A stretch of DNA of 64,000 bases from NCBI GenBank assembly GCA_000376725.2, contig KZ308118.1, forward strand, positions 764,021-828,020, written 5' to 3'. A program made the position numbers and the translations under genes. This document shows positions 12,570-25,935 of the stretch, piece by piece; position 1 is the first letter of the stretch, and every line of letters begins with the position of its first letter. The notes under the pieces are model-generated. The model was not told the DNA's origin. It did no database searches and saw only the letters and a program-made list of their open reading frames with translations. The stretch is from Ladona fulva. Taxonomy: Eukaryota; Arthropoda; Insecta; Odonata; Libellulidae.

Positions 12570-12795
12570 TAGTAAAAAGTAAAAATTGCTCCTAAAACAC
12601 CAAGGAAAACACTTACGGCTTTTATACATATCGCTCTCCATGACAGCACCTTAAGAGTTTCGTCGACAGGACAAGACAATTCACAGTTTTATCCTGTCAA
12701 AAAGTTCTGAAAATGCTTTCATGGAGAGCGATGTGTACATACGCCATATAGTGTTTTCCTTGATAGTTTTCGGGAGTGACCTTTACTTTTTACTA
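12570..12795. mobile_element. Fold-back (long inverted repeat) element, MITE-like
   Basis: The whole 226-bp segment can fold on itself. The left arm starts TAGTAAAAAGTAAA and contains CAAGGAAAACACT and ATCGCTCTCCATGA. The reverse complement of the right arm has the same blocks in the same order: TAGTAAAAAGTAAA, CAAGGAAAACACT and ATCGCTCTCCATGA. Pairing continues inward (CGACAGGAC against TGACAGGAT), leaving a short loop near 12682-12690. TA lies at both outer ends, consistent with a Tc1/mariner-type TA target duplication, which is inferred. There is no coding capacity. A hairpin RNA precursor is a less likely alternative. Confidence 0.7.
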
Positions 12796-15700
12796 TTATA
12801 ACCATCAGTGGCCTGTACCACCACTTCATTTTAACGTGTATAAAAGTAAATAAGTTTTCATCATCTAGTTCGTTTCGAAATGTAAAACACCCGAGTCTTT
12901 TCCGTAATCGTGATAGGTAGGCCTTAAATCATACCCAAAATTAAAACTGCAGTAGACTTTCAAATTTTCTAACGATGGATTCTGGTAGAGACTATCAGAA
13001 ATTCAGTCCAAGGCTAGGGTGTATTTAAATGGTTAAAAATAGATACGAAGCTCACGTGACGCATGATATTCCCGGATTTTGTAGCTTTACAACGAGATCT
13101 CAAAACAAGGAAATTATGAATAACGTTTTAAGGAGATCAGAAAGTTTCCAGCATACTAATTTCTACATTAAACCCTTAAATTACAAAATATTTACAGAAA
13201 TCCGCCGCAATCGTGGAAAATAATAAATTTAAACGATAAGAAAAGACTAACTTTGCATGACGTGAAAGAGTCTTCGGAAAAGAATTTTGATAACAAATGA
13301 TTTTCAATCGCAGGTACTCTAGAATAATTCGTCATATCAGAGTCAAATATAATGTATCTCTCAACATATTGTTTGATTCAAAGAGATTAAAAAATTTGAT
13401 TTATAAAAAATAAGATACATAAACCTTTAAAAAGTAATAGGAAAACTTTTCGATAAAAATTATGCTTACAATGACTTATCGTCCAAATTGAGTATATATT
13501 ACAAATATGTAGATTCTAAGGAAAGTGTTACATCAACAGCAAGTTTCGAGAATAATACACTTAATTAATTGAAGCCAAAGAGTGCTTAGCCTAATCTAAT
13601 AATCTATTTTACTCCTATAACTGCTGATTATTGACTAAACAAAGAAAAGACTTGAGTTAACGTGAAATAAACACTCCAAGAGCCAACAAGTAAATTTGTC
13701 TTAAATTCCGTAAATTTCGTAAATTAATAAACTTTGAGAATCTTAAAGACTTATTTTTGGCTTTAAGTTTCCCAAACGTATATGACAGAGCAGGATACAA
13801 TTGCAATAAAATGAAAGTTAATTAATTTACTTATTCTTCCGCAAAACCACGCGGAATATAATTTCAATCGTTGAAACAAAAAGTGGCAATAAATAATAAT
13901 TAGAATAATTGCCTTTATGTTTCGATTTACATAATAAATCACGCATTCATTTGCAATTTATGCATAATAGTAAATCAAATAACGTTGCGATAATGCATCG
14001 GAAAAAAATATAACCTACGCGGAATAGAATTTCCTGAAGATCGATGAGGAATTTTTAAAAGCAAACTTTCTGAACAATTTTTTACGAAATTTTCCATTTA
14101 TAAAAGATCATTAGTTAAATTATGACCAAGAAGTTTTCCGCTTTCAGTAATTGTCATCTCTCATCATTAGAAAACAGTAGCAAGCTCCAATAAACGCATG
14201 AATAACCGGCGACCATAATCGCCTTCAATGAATACGCACATCTGTTTTTAACGAATTTTCGCCGTAAATAAGAAAAAACGTTCGTGGCCGATGTCAAACT
14301 AACAGAGTCCCACGTCGTAATTTGTAACCCCCCAGAATTGTATCAAACCCGCAAAGAGCATTCAGCCCTATTAAAGCGAGTCCGAAGGAAAATTACTGCT
14401 GAAAACTCCCCCAAAGTTCGGCGGCGTAACAACTCAATGGCAGAAAACCCAAATTTGAGAGGACAAAGAGAAAAGAGAAAATAGAGAGGTCGGCATGACA
14501 AACCAATTCGTGGCCAGGGAAACTGTTTCGAGGACACAGAAAACTGGGAAAAGGAGATTAACGACTTCAAATTAAAAGGGGCAATTACACGGTTCTGGTC
14601 TATGTATTGCGGATTTGGGAGGAAGAAAGAAAAGGAGAAGGGGGAGCACGGGGCAATCTGGAGACCAACAGGAAAGAGGTCCGGCAGAAGGGTACGGACT
14701 GTGACCACACTCGTGGAAGAGCGATGGGTCGAGAAAAACGCTGAAAATGGAAAAAGCGGCGTAAACAAAGTGGTCCATCCCTCCGAAGCAACTGCCAGAG
14801 GCTCCCATTTTAGGAACCCTTAAGTGCTCACAAGATCAATTGCCCTTCAAATTTATGTAACCACAGTAGCGCTGGTCCAAATGTTATTTCCTTTTCTTTC
14901 AAGTGTGTGCTTTTTAAAGAGCTACCCAGTTTCTGTAACTTACCGCGACTATTGCTTTGCTCCTCATCTCCTATCATTGGCCAAGAAAATGTTCAATTTA
15001 ATTAACTGCTTATAACATCCTACCCTCACTCTATCTGATCTGATAAAATAGAAATATTTCCAACAATAAAAGTCAAAATCAATTTCCCGAAAGGGATTTT
15101 TAACTGCCAAGAGTTATTCTTGCTACGGTAGCATCGAGAAAGCGTTTCAGATTCTAACTGAATCATCTTAATACGAGGAATTATTACTTGTCTTTAGAAA
15201 GAGTGATTTTATTTAGAAATATCCTTTTCTACCATCAGATTCCACTTATAAGATAAAGTTGTTGAAGAAAATCAAATCATTTTATTTTCGAGGGAGCCTT
15301 ACTATGAAGAACGTACCAATAATTTTAAATTTAGTTTCAAACGAATGATATTAAAGGAACAAAAAATCCTTGTTATGTTTGGGAAATTGTTTATTTTTCC
15401 ATCGCTATAAAATGTTCATACTATGAACGAGAGAGATCTTGAACCTGATACTTAATTCCACCAATTTCTGAGCAATTGGAGCTTAACTTAAAATTATTTC
15501 ATTTTCTGATTAACTGAAAATTCATTCTAGCGTCTATATAGGAATTCATTATAAATATATAACGCTTACGATAAGCTTAACTTCTTACTCACATTACTGA
15601 ATATGTTCACATCGTTAAATATCCAAAACTTTTCAAGAAGGAAGCCTGTAGAATGATAGATTCATGTTGAGTGTAAGGCAACTTTTAAATCGCGCTCTTC

Positions 15701-16106
15701 CTTGAGATGAATGAAAATTAGCAACCAGATTTCTTTCGGTTTGTGCAGATTTATTTCTCCGCAATTCCACTTCTCCCTCTCCACATCTACCCACCCTAAA
15801 CCTCAACCAATGAATTGCATTAAGGCATGCAAACATATCTTAAGCTTTAAAAATCCGCGACTCGAGCTCATACATAAGCACTCGAAGTCAAAGTCACGTT
15901 GAAATTTCGCGGCAATTTTCATTTATCAATCAAGTCTTGAATCAAGGGAAATCCAGTGCACAGACTGCACATCCCATTAGGGTGGACGTTGAAATTAGGA
16001 TGGATGGAAGGAAAATCTGGGGTTTGCATGTCCGGAAACTGAATCTTTACGGAGGAAAAGAATAAAATAAATGCGCGTCATAGGAAACTCGCTGAGCTCA
16101 TACGAA
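12796..16106. other. AT-rich DNA with one purine-rich patch
   Basis: No gene is recognised. The plus strand is strongly purine-rich at about 14590-14720, producing a Ser/Phe/Leu-rich minus-strand open frame (14343-14768) that I regard as a composition effect. Confidence 0.4.
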
Positions 16107-16147
16107 TATATATCATTCTCTCCGAGTCGGAGAGAAAATCAGTTCAG
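16107..16147 (+). promoter_or_regulatory. Candidate TATA + Initiator core promoter
   Basis: TATATAT at 16107-16113 lies 34 to 28 bp upstream of the A (16141) of ATCAGTT, a good match to the arthropod Initiator (TCAKTY), and TCAGT occurs again 5 bp later. Between them is an inverted repeat, TTCTCTCCGA/TCGGAGAGAA with one central base (16116-16136). No convincing coding exon follows within a few hundred bases, so any first exon would be short or untranslated. The match could be chance in AT-rich DNA. Confidence 0.35.
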
Positions 16148-17979
16148 TCGGTTCCCATTGTACCATATGGAAATTAATGGCGTGACGCAATAAAATATGG
16201 ACTTAGCCCTTCTGGCCGGTGATAAACGACACCTCGCAGAAGAGAGCGAAGACAGATGAACATACGGAACGTGAGTGGGCGGAATAGAAGACAATCTGAG
16301 GAGATTTTGCGGCATTGACGGTGGCTGCTTTTAGGTAGCCACGGAATACCGCGTGGTACCGACTGGATGAAGGATTTCAGAAAATATTTTATCCTAAATA
16401 ACGGAAATGAGGGGAATCGTTCAGAGCCACACATTCTGGGTGCCAAAGGCGAGAAATATGTAGGAAAATATTTTATCTAAGATGAAAGAAATGGCGGTAA
16501 AACGTTTAGAGCGAGCCATTAAAAGCTTTCGTAATGTGCTCTTGATTTTATCATCGCGAATTATTTCTGACATTCGTAGAGTAATAAATGTTTATGAAAA
16601 ACATAATAAATGATGTATATTGTCAAAGTTGCAAATCATCAACCTAAAATATTACCATCGTTGTGTCCTTGTACAAATTTTATGACTGTTGATGGAGTGA
16701 ACAGGAAAACGTAAGCTTTCGCAGGGTATGACGAATCCGCTATAGAAAATTAAAGATGCCTTGAGCTCACTGAGAATTTAATGACTCTAGATTGGAAAAT
16801 ATTATCTTGCATCCTTTTACATAAAACCATCCTTCTCCTTACATTATTTTTTTTCGTTACTAAACTCCACATTTTAGTTTGATTTTCTAACGGTGGATTT
16901 CTTGTTTGTTCTATATCATTCCTTCTAACGAGAGCATTTCTTAAGGGGGAGCCAAGTTACCCACTTTAGTGGAGGATATATTTTCGTTTGAAACTATTAC
17001 AACGTTTTACTAATTTTCTACCATTTATCAATGGAATTGTAAGTAACACGAAACTAATGTTCAAGGAACCTGGATTGAGAGGTAAATTTTTGAGAATTTG
17101 TATCGTGCTCCTCATCACAACAAGGATATAAACCGCCACTACTGGAATATCATGGATGTATTTCTTCATCTGATTTCTTCCGTTAAATTGGAATATTAGC
17201 AAACAAGGCTCAGTTAAGCTCATGGCTTCCTATGCCTCAAAATAAATCAGGTAATCTTTATGTCAGTCTAGTATCTCAAAGAGCAATCTTACTTCTTCGG
17301 TGACAACCTTTTAGCACTCCAATACAAGATAACGGAAAGATACCTTCAACAGACTTCGACCGTCTGCCCCCTGAGAGGTGACTCTGACAAGCCAAATCGG
17401 CATCTCTCTTACATGTCTTTGGTGACACGTGATTTCCTACATCAAACTTATGTGTCTCAAGCATTTAGCACCATATGTAACTTCTAGAAACAACAATGAC
17501 TCTAAAAGTTGAGAGAAATACAATTTTCTGCATTAGTTATAGTTTCAGTACGTTTAGTTTTGTTATTGTGGAATATAATATCAGAAATAGTTTATTTTAG
17601 GAAAAGAAAACAATAAAACCCTATTTAAATTTAAAATATTACTTTATTATTAATTTTAGGATCGAAAATGTGTGCATTAAAGCCTGAAGCTTCAACGGAA
17701 AGGTAACAGAATGGTAACAGCATTTCAAATGTAGAAAAAATAATCAACCAACCTCTTCCCGATTTAATAATATAATAATAACGTTACATTTAAACATATA
17801 CACACACAACCGCAAAAAGCGTAACCATAGCCTAACGGAAAATTCCAAATTCAGTGTGTTTAGTTCTATTATTCTATTTGGCCACGCCAACTACTTTTCG
17901 AAGAGGCGGAAGGCAATATAGTATTTACAATCCACTTGGTAAGTGGACAAATGTTTTCCTTTCCTTTTAGGAGTGTATT
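16148..17979. other. AT-rich non-coding stretch
   Basis: No gene or repeat is recognised. Short open frames on the minus strand (16174-16446, 16966-17223) have no identifiable domain. Confidence 0.4.
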
Positions 17980-18572
17980 CACTACGCACCGTAAGAGAGG
18001 CAAGGACCACTTTGAATCGAAATCTGTGAATGCTTTCGAAGCCGATGTACCAACTGGGAGGAACAGTGAATGAGACATGGAGGGCGTGGAAAGGGCGGTA
18101 AATGGGGCGAGCGATGTGAGGGTGGCAGGTATGGGCGACGGGTGGTGTGGTGACAGAGTGCAGACGGTGCGCCCGTCACCCAAACTGCGAGGATGCGACA
18201 CCGGCCACCAGGTGCGACCACTCCCAGAATGCCTCCCTCACACATGCACGTGAGGCGGAATTGCATCCAACGCTATACGTCGAATCCTTTGATACTGCAA
18301 ATGCGCAGGCACTCGCGGGACATTATTTTGCATCACGCTCAACTTCACAATGTGCATCGGATTATGAGCAGATTCTTTCGTTAAGTTCCGACTCGTTCAC
18401 CATCCAGAAGGCAATTTTTTCCTATCTACCGGTTTTCCAGGGCTGGTTTACATCCACTCAACAACAAAGTGCCTTAACATCTGTGCCGGTCCAACAATAC
18501 ATACGGACCATCGCTTTGGGCTACAAAATTTGGGAGGTATTTTTATTTGCAAGACACCCTATGTTGCTATGA
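17980..18572 (+). other. GC-rich patch with an open frame of unknown status
   Basis: The DNA is GC-richer at about 18050-18330. One plus-strand frame is open from 18120 to the stop ending at 18572 (about 150 codons) with no in-frame ATG near its start. Its second half lies in less GC-rich sequence. The predicted peptide is Ser/Gln/Ala-rich and matches no family I recognise. It could be an internal or terminal exon but is also within what chance allows. Confidence 0.2.
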
Positions 18573-19065
18573 CATAAATCGGGTATTGTATCAAATTAAT
18601 GGAACGTATGAAAACCCTGAGAAAGTAAGTTTTAAAGCTAACCGTTTAAAACGATGCAAAAGGGGGATAGGAAAATTCTTCTTTCATCTTGAAATCTTCG
18701 CGAACATTTCATAACGATAAGTCGCCAAAGTTTTACAAATAAAAGAACGAGGATTTTCCCCTTTTTAATCCTATATATTTAATAATAAACACTCCGTAAA
18801 AATACAAAGAACTGAAAATATTGTTATTAGAAAACCTTATCGTTTCAATTTTATCGTTCTATCAATCATCAGAATGGTTACAGTTAATCTGTTTCACCAG
18901 AGGGGGCGCCGAAAACACTCCTAGCTTGGAGCGCCTGAATACCTTTTAGTGACTGCTTATCATCGTTTAAAATTCCTTAAAAGTACGATAAAATAAAACA
19001 CAGAGAACGAGCGATTCTGCTAACGAATTTGTGAGTTAATGAACATTACAGAAGATTTGGGCTCA
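18573..19065. other. AT-rich stretch with a CTCF-like core
   Basis: There is no gene. AGGGGGCGC at 18901-18909 fits the 9-base CTCF core AGRKGGCRS, but the upstream half of the full motif does not match. Confidence 0.2.
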
Positions 19066-19131
19066 CGAAGATGACTCCAGAACTTTCCGAAGATGATTCC
19101 AGAACTTTCCGAAGACGATTCCGGACTATTC
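19066..19131. repeat. 3 x 22-bp tandem repeat with heat-shock-element-like pentamers
   Basis: Three head-to-tail 22-bp units lie at 19066-19087, 19088-19109 and 19110-19131. Units 1 and 2 differ at one base and unit 3 is more diverged. The unit contains ATTCC-AGAAC-TTTCC, which is three contiguous alternating nGAAn/nTTCn pentamers as bound by heat shock factor. No TATA box or coding start is obvious nearby, so a regulatory role is inference. Confidence 0.6.
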
Positions 19132-21779
19132 TAAAACGAAGAATTCTCTGTTGACCGATGTATCACTTTATCCCTGCATTTCAATTTCCGTAATTTTTCT
19201 GTCCTAATATCCCCCTAGTAGGAATGGCACGAAAGAATTCTGAATAATCAAGGAACCAGATCAAAATCGCAGTCGTTTTAAATATCTTACTCCATATTTT
19301 TTCACGACCTGTCATTTGGTTTTTCCTTTCTTCACGAGGTATCTGCACCTCTGACACGTTTCAACGTTCAAAGTTTCAACATTCATCATGTTTGCAGTTT
19401 CATTTCTGATTATTCACCAGTGTAAACGTTTTTCAGATAAAGTAGCAAGAATTTTAAATTCTAAATTTATCCTTGAAATCCAAAAGAGTGATTCTTTAGC
19501 TTTATAGCGATTACATTACTTAAATATGGTCTAATTTAGATAAATATTCATAAAGATTTACTCAGGAAAAGTTTAGTAACTTGAATTTGGTAATTATAGG
19601 TAAGTTTAACACTTTTTAGCAAGAAATAATTTAAAAACCTGACTTCTGGCAGAATAAATTTCAAGAGTTAATGACTATCTGAAATTAAAATTTTACATAT
19701 TTTTCCTTGCGAAAATTTGAGCTTTCATCGGTAAACTTCAAGCATGAAATCGTGCTGTAATTTTTACCTATTATTAGAATTGATAAAGCAGCAAAGCTAA
19801 GGAAATTCCAAGGTATCGCAACTAAAATATTTCACTAAAATATCTGGTTTAAATTATCATGTAGAAATCAATATCTCACAACTAGAAAAGGTACCGAAAG
19901 TTAAGCGTAATTTTGGGAAGATATCAGCATGTAAGATCCGTTCCGGTAGCTCAGATGAGCCGATAGCATATTTTAAAATCGAAATTACAATGCATGGGTG
20001 AGACTTCCGGATGAGATTTTTCTTTCGATACATAAAAATATGCTAATTACTGTGAAGAAAATGGAGTATAATATTTCACAGATAATGTGCCCATTGAAAT
20101 TTCACCCACATAACTACGACAGTCTTGACAATGACGCCATAAAACTATTTTCTTATTGAATTCGTCTGGCGAAAATGCAATACAGCGAACCTATGTATTT
20201 TTAGAAATGAATTGGAAAATTGATTGAATAAAGTAGAGAGATGACAATCTGACTAAAAACTGCGCGAATTACGTCCAGTGGAAGAAATATTCCAGTTTAT
20301 CATCAACTGGCTGATTTACATTTTTCAGAACACAACGGTGAACCAACGACATGCCAGAAGTCTGGAGAAATTTCTAGAAATCACTTACAACAGATACCTG
20401 ACAATCTGGCCACCTGCCGTGCTATACTTAGGCCTGAAAAAAGCATTTACCTTCTGATTTTCATGGAGAACAGCCGTTGAAGAAAGTAACGGGCTCGCTT
20501 GAAAGTATTCGCGAAAGAAATAATACTCTTCAGTAGAAAGAAAGTAATATCCTTCACTATGAGTTTTATCCTGAATCAATAAGATACAATAACTTATTTC
20601 AACTATAGAGCGAAAATTTCAACCAAAAAATTTCGTGAAATAAGGAAAATTCATATCATAAACATTCTTATTGTGAATTTTTTCATGTTCAGATAAAAGA
20701 AGAATACAAACGCTTTAAGAGTGCTAAATTATGACGTTGGTTTGTAAATTATATTTCCCGCGTAGCTGGTGATTTATCAGCTTCAAATTACTCTTTTAAG
20801 TCGATGAAGCAAATTTCATAATTAATCGAGAACCATAGCAAACGTTCAGGGAGTTCATTTCTATGCACATTAAATTAATTCGCAAAACTACAGACCCTTA
20901 AGCCAAAAATATATCAACCTTTTCACAGATTAGTTTTCCCCTACTGCCTCTCGACAGTAAGAATATAGTTGAATACTGTTGATTTTATCACCACAAAGAT
21001 TTTAATTTTTACGCATTCATGTAAATAATATCACTTGAAAGGGCGAGATTCGAATACATTCAATGAAACAGACGTTTTAAGTGAGTGGTACGGAGAATAT
21101 GAGTTGAATGGCAGCCAAGTCCGTAAATAATATTTAAATATCGATACATATCTTCCTTAGCGACTTTTTACTACCGCCTCGGTTTGCTTTCTTTACGTAC
21201 CGTAACAATAAAGACGGCATTTAGCGCAATACGTACGAAGTGACTTTATCAGCGTTCAATCTCTGGCGCAATACAATGAGTTCAAAAGTCTGAAGCGATA
21301 GATAATATGAGTAATTTGTATTTAGATGAGCGCTTAAAACTTTTAATTGGTCTCGCCAGTACCTAGATTTTCTAAAATTTTAAAAGATATCCTGTATTTC
21401 TAAGATAAAAATAGTCCATCTCTATGAGGTTATAGCCCCTTCCGACTTTACCTTTCAAGAAATTATAGCTTTAGCTTATGCGCAGAATTCGAGATAATCA
21501 CTTCACAAGAAAGCGCCTAGAATATAGCCCACGCAGACATCTTGAGAACTTATCGAGAGAGTAATATTTCAAATTTACTAAGGATACGTTTATTAATTTC
21601 CATCTAGTAATTACATGGCAGGTAAAAGTTCGGACATGAACGCTTTATTGATAACACCTAGAAATGTCCTCTCTTTTCTACGGCGAAGTCAATGGTGCAC
21701 CACTGAAAGGCAAGGCCGCATTAAAAAGAATACAACCGAAGCACTTTCGAAAGGATAAAAGGTCCCAGATTAACAGTCA
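19132..21779. other. AT-rich non-coding stretch
   Basis: I see no gene, RNA or clear repeat. A tRNA A-box-like string near 19940 has no B box and is not annotated. Confidence 0.4.
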
Positions 21780-22382
21780 TCGAACGTTAAAACTCGGATG
21801 AAGACGGAAAACGCTTCTTGCGTGCCAAGTATAGCGGCGTAATCTGTGTCTATCTCACGAAGGGACACCCTCCGCCATTTTTATCTCGCCACGCGATGCG
21901 ACGGCGAACCAAATAGCACATCCCGGGCGTCTGCCGCCCACGCCTTCATCTTCTACACAGCGACGCATCCCGACAAAGTGTGTGAGAGGGAGGGAAGATT
22001 TACGATTCCAAGGCGTTTGCCCTCGACTGGGAACAAAAAGCCGCAATCCGAAAATAAACGAAAGGTCCTAATCAGAGGATCCTTCCTACGTCATCACCCG
22101 CGGAAAAAAATTCGGAGTGGATGGTGCGTCGAGGCACTAGGCTACTAGGAAGCTATAAAAGAGCGAAATAGCAATAATGGTGCAGCAAACGGAATGAATT
22201 ATTGTTATTATGAATCATTCAAAGGGGAAAATAGCCTAAAGACAACTTCATGTTCTATGACAACTCTATGTTCAGATAACGATACTCTATGGCAAAGTTG
22301 TCTAAGCTTGCCGGAAAGCAGGTTTAAAAATTTCATGTCACATGTCAATCAGGACAAACTAGATTACTATTCTCTCACATAA
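21780..22382. other. GC-rich island followed by a TATA-like box
   Basis: The block at about 21780-22140 is GC- and CpG-richer than its surroundings. TATAAAAG follows at 22154-22161, and an ATG at 22194 opens a 62-codon frame ending at 22382. That would leave a leader of only about 10 bases, and the peptide has no recognisable feature. It is a weak promoter candidate. Confidence 0.25.
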
Positions 22383-24469
22383 GTATTTTCTGTTCTCGCA
22401 TAACTAATATTGCGCAGATCGTTTACGCCGAAAAGCCCATAGAGTTAAGCAAATATCTAACCATAACATTAAAACTATGCATGCAAACATATTTACAAAC
22501 TATTGATTACAAATTAAGTTCAGATTTAATTAAACGCGGATGTTTATTAATTTACTACTTTATATTTATTATATATATATAATGTCGTAGCATGATGTTT
22601 AAAGATATCCAACATATTTACCCATATTTTACCTTAAAATGCAGGTTTCTGAGATAGTAATATACTACAGAAAATTCGAAAAGATTGGCTGGCCTGTTTA
22701 AATCCTTCGGCGGGTGGTATCTTAGACAATACTGCTCTAACTTAATGAGAAACTCTAATTACATATTTCTAGACCCCTTTCCTCTTGAGAGAAATCTAAG
22801 ATTCACAGTAATCAGATGTAAGGTAAGAAAAATAATCAGGATCATGCTGATAACAATGCTTTAAAACAATACAGAGCTCTTACCTGAGTAAATAATGAAT
22901 TTTAAAATTCCATCACTGATTTAAAGTTCATTCCTTCTTTACGTAAAAGAGTTTACATTCCCACAACACTAACCTAAGTCTCAATAAAACTGTGTAGATA
23001 TTTATATCCTCGTAGATGCATAGACATACACAGGAAATTGAGTCCTATGTTAAAAATTCACCCAGGGAAGAGTTTATAACGTCTCGCTAGTATCAACTCC
23101 ATAACCCAACTGGAGTCAACTACTGCAGAATGAAATAAAGCATTAATGCAAGTTACAGAGAGGGATTTGTATTTGAAATAGTGAGGACTTCTTTTTTTTC
23201 TTAGCTTTTATTCTTTCAAAACGCTTCTAAATGAATTTTGGACAAAAGAGACGTAGCAAAGAGGCTTTCTTAATTTAATGATGAAAAATATATAACTAAT
23301 AAATAAATAATTAATAAATATTGACAAGAAAACTCAATATAAATAGTAATTTTCTGCGCTTATATTTTTAAGATATCGTTTTGGCATGTGAGTTAAAAGA
23401 ATGATTACAATTTATGTGTATCTTGAGGAACATTTTACTTTTTTACATTGGTTAAATCCAAAACATGCGTTAACGTTAGTAACAATTCCTTTTCAAGTCC
23501 TATTTTAGAAAATCTATATTAATTCTTAGAAGTTATATAAAAGATTTTTTGTTTCTTTATTTGCGTTGACTTGGGATGGTGTGATATTTCACAAGGAACC
23601 ACAAGGCAAAAGGAATTTATTTAATTGCTCAGGCATGACTAACTTGAGTTAATGTTATTGTTAATGGCTATTCAATCACGAAGCACTGCACGTATACCAC
23701 GTCTAAGTCATCATCTTATTTTTAAGAGAACCCGTAAATGTTTAATTACTGAATTTAATTAATAAATTAAAAGTTCCCATGTTTCTTAGGATTATTATTT
23801 TAAACTGGATATCCCAGAGAGTAGACAGAAAAGTTTTACTCTAGGTACTGCAACTCTATTTTTTTGATAGCCCTAAGAGATGGGGAAAGCAATAAACAAA
23901 AGATGAATACGTTTATCCATAGCATTGTTCATTTTTTTGTTTAATTCCATCTGCTTGCATTCGACAAAAATCCATTTTAGATATTTAGAAAGGGGTTTTT
24001 GATTTATAGTAAAGATAAAAATTTTAATCTTCCACTGAAATGTGATAAATTACAAGAGGTCCACGAAAACAAGCTTTTATTTACGACGAAAGAATGTCAT
24101 CTGTTTTATGACAGAAGACTATTGTAAATCCAAGAAATAATTTCGAGGCGATAGCGAAATTTTGCGTGATATTTGCTTGATTCTGTATTGTTGGCTCTTG
24201 TATACCTATAAGGAGAGAATCATTCAACGTTCAAATAATAAATTGTGTTGTACATATGAGGAAATAAATGCAGTGATACCAGATGAATACTCCGTTTCTA
24301 CGTTACGACTGTTCACGAATAATACGTTACGCTAAAATATTAGGTGGCTTACAGCTAGAAAAATTGGTTGAAAGGGAGAATTACGCCGCGTAGACAAATT
24401 TATAGAAATCGCGTGAGAGAACCGCTTGAAAGCGAGTAGCTCCTTCGAGTCATAATTCACGGAAAATTA
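22383..24469. other. Very AT-rich non-coding stretch
   Basis: There is no gene. It includes a TA-dinucleotide run at about 22568-22582. Confidence 0.4.
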
Positions 24470-25140
24470 AATCGTATGCAACCTTTCATTTCCCGCCCAT
24501 TTCTCCGTCTTCGCCGGCAGCCAATGACTTCCCCCTTCGCCCGACAAAGCCGCACGGTAAGCGCGCGAAAATTCATTGTTAATCGCGGGGAGCGCTTCAA
24601 AGCGCCAATCGATACCCAAAATTGTTAATTCTTATTCAACAGCTCCTCGGCCTCGTCCCTTATCGCGATTTTAATTCCTATCTCGAGCCGAGCCTTAGAA
24701 ATTCCGAAAAATTTACATTTTTTAAACCCATTAAGACTTCCACTCTCTCTCACTCTCCTAGTACGCCAAAGCTGGAGTACACTGAAGTACGCATGCGTCC
24801 TAAAAAAAGTGGAAAGAGGTAGATCAAAATCTCTCCGGTAAAGACTTCTAGCTAGCCATCGATCTTGCCGCCGCCTACCCTTAGGGTCATCGACTCTGGC
24901 CGACGGCCCTTGCCGCCCCTCCCACCGCGGGCTCCCAGCGAAAATCCGATGGTGCGGCAGGTACAGTTTATTTCGCTTACGGGAGCGCGTTTCCCTTATC
25001 TCTCCACGGGGAAAGACACGGCCATCGATCACGGCTTGGGACCGGATTCCAGAAAATCACGAATATTTCGGAGAGATAAAGGCGTTCGATCGCGACTGAT
25101 ATCTAAATCCTTCAAACCACGCCAACGGCACTACCCTTTC
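24470..25140. other. GC/CpG-rich island
   Basis: A GC-rich block (densest at about 24480-24600 and 24850-25100). Opposing open frames (minus 24625-25032, plus 24865-25185) overlap and neither shows a known domain. A purine-rich stretch follows at about 25200-25360, so the plus strand runs pyrimidine-rich to purine-rich, the opposite order from the islands at 6, 53 and 62.6 kb. Confidence 0.35.
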
Positions 25141-25925
25141 GAAACTATATTTTGGTGGGGATTAAATTTTATTGGCATAAAGTAAGGTTTGGAAAGATAA
25201 GCTCCGACAAAGTCCAGATAAGATAATCCTAGCGGCATAAAGGAGGCGATAGGGAGAAAACAAAAGCTAGAAAAAGGGCGAAAGGGAAAGGAATCAGGGT
25301 TTCGGGTTAGAAAACGAAAGTGATTGCTAGCGGGAAAGCATGAAGGAAATAAATATAGCGACCGATTTAGAACGTGATTAGATCGATTGATGGCGTAAAA
25401 AGGAAATTTTTTGGAATAAAATCACCCTCAATATGGGTAAATTGCTTCCAGAGAACGATTACGGTAGCTCTTCCAACATTTTCCGCTCAGCAGCACACGT
25501 TCATGTATTCGTCAATCTCCCAAAGCTTCGCATTTCGCCTTAGTCATTTTAGAACGATAGGTATTTCTAGAGAATGCATGAGCGTAAACTAAGTTCCGGT
25601 CGTGAATAAAACGGGCTTAAAAATTGCCGCGGTAAAACTGTAACGACTCAAGGAATTGATTTTATCGTGATTTTCCATTCCAGCTACTTGTTAAAACGTC
25701 AGATGAGGTGAAGTTTACTGTAGAACGAAAAAGAATTACCTCTCAAACTTTAGTACGGAGAGAGTCAACATTTTTAATGCTTGGATATCGATATGTCTTT
25801 TTCAATAAACTTCCTCGGAAAAGTTACTACTTCAAACGCCTATTAATTTACCAGGAAAAATTATATTTTTCTTAGAGAAACGCATGCTTCCTACAAATCG
25901 GTGTCGATTATATCGTAATGAATTT

Positions 25926-25935
25926 AAGAACGACG
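25926..25935. repeat. SINE target-site duplication, left copy
   Basis: AAGAACGACG is repeated exactly at 26067-26076, just outside the SINE. Confidence 0.8.

Noticed and set aside
18897..18910. CTCF-like AGGGGGCGC
   Set aside because: Only the 9-base core fits, and the 5' half of the motif does not. A single core match is weak evidence.
19936..19956. tRNA A-box-like TAGCTCAGATGAG
   Set aside because: No B box or acceptor stem follows at tRNA distance.
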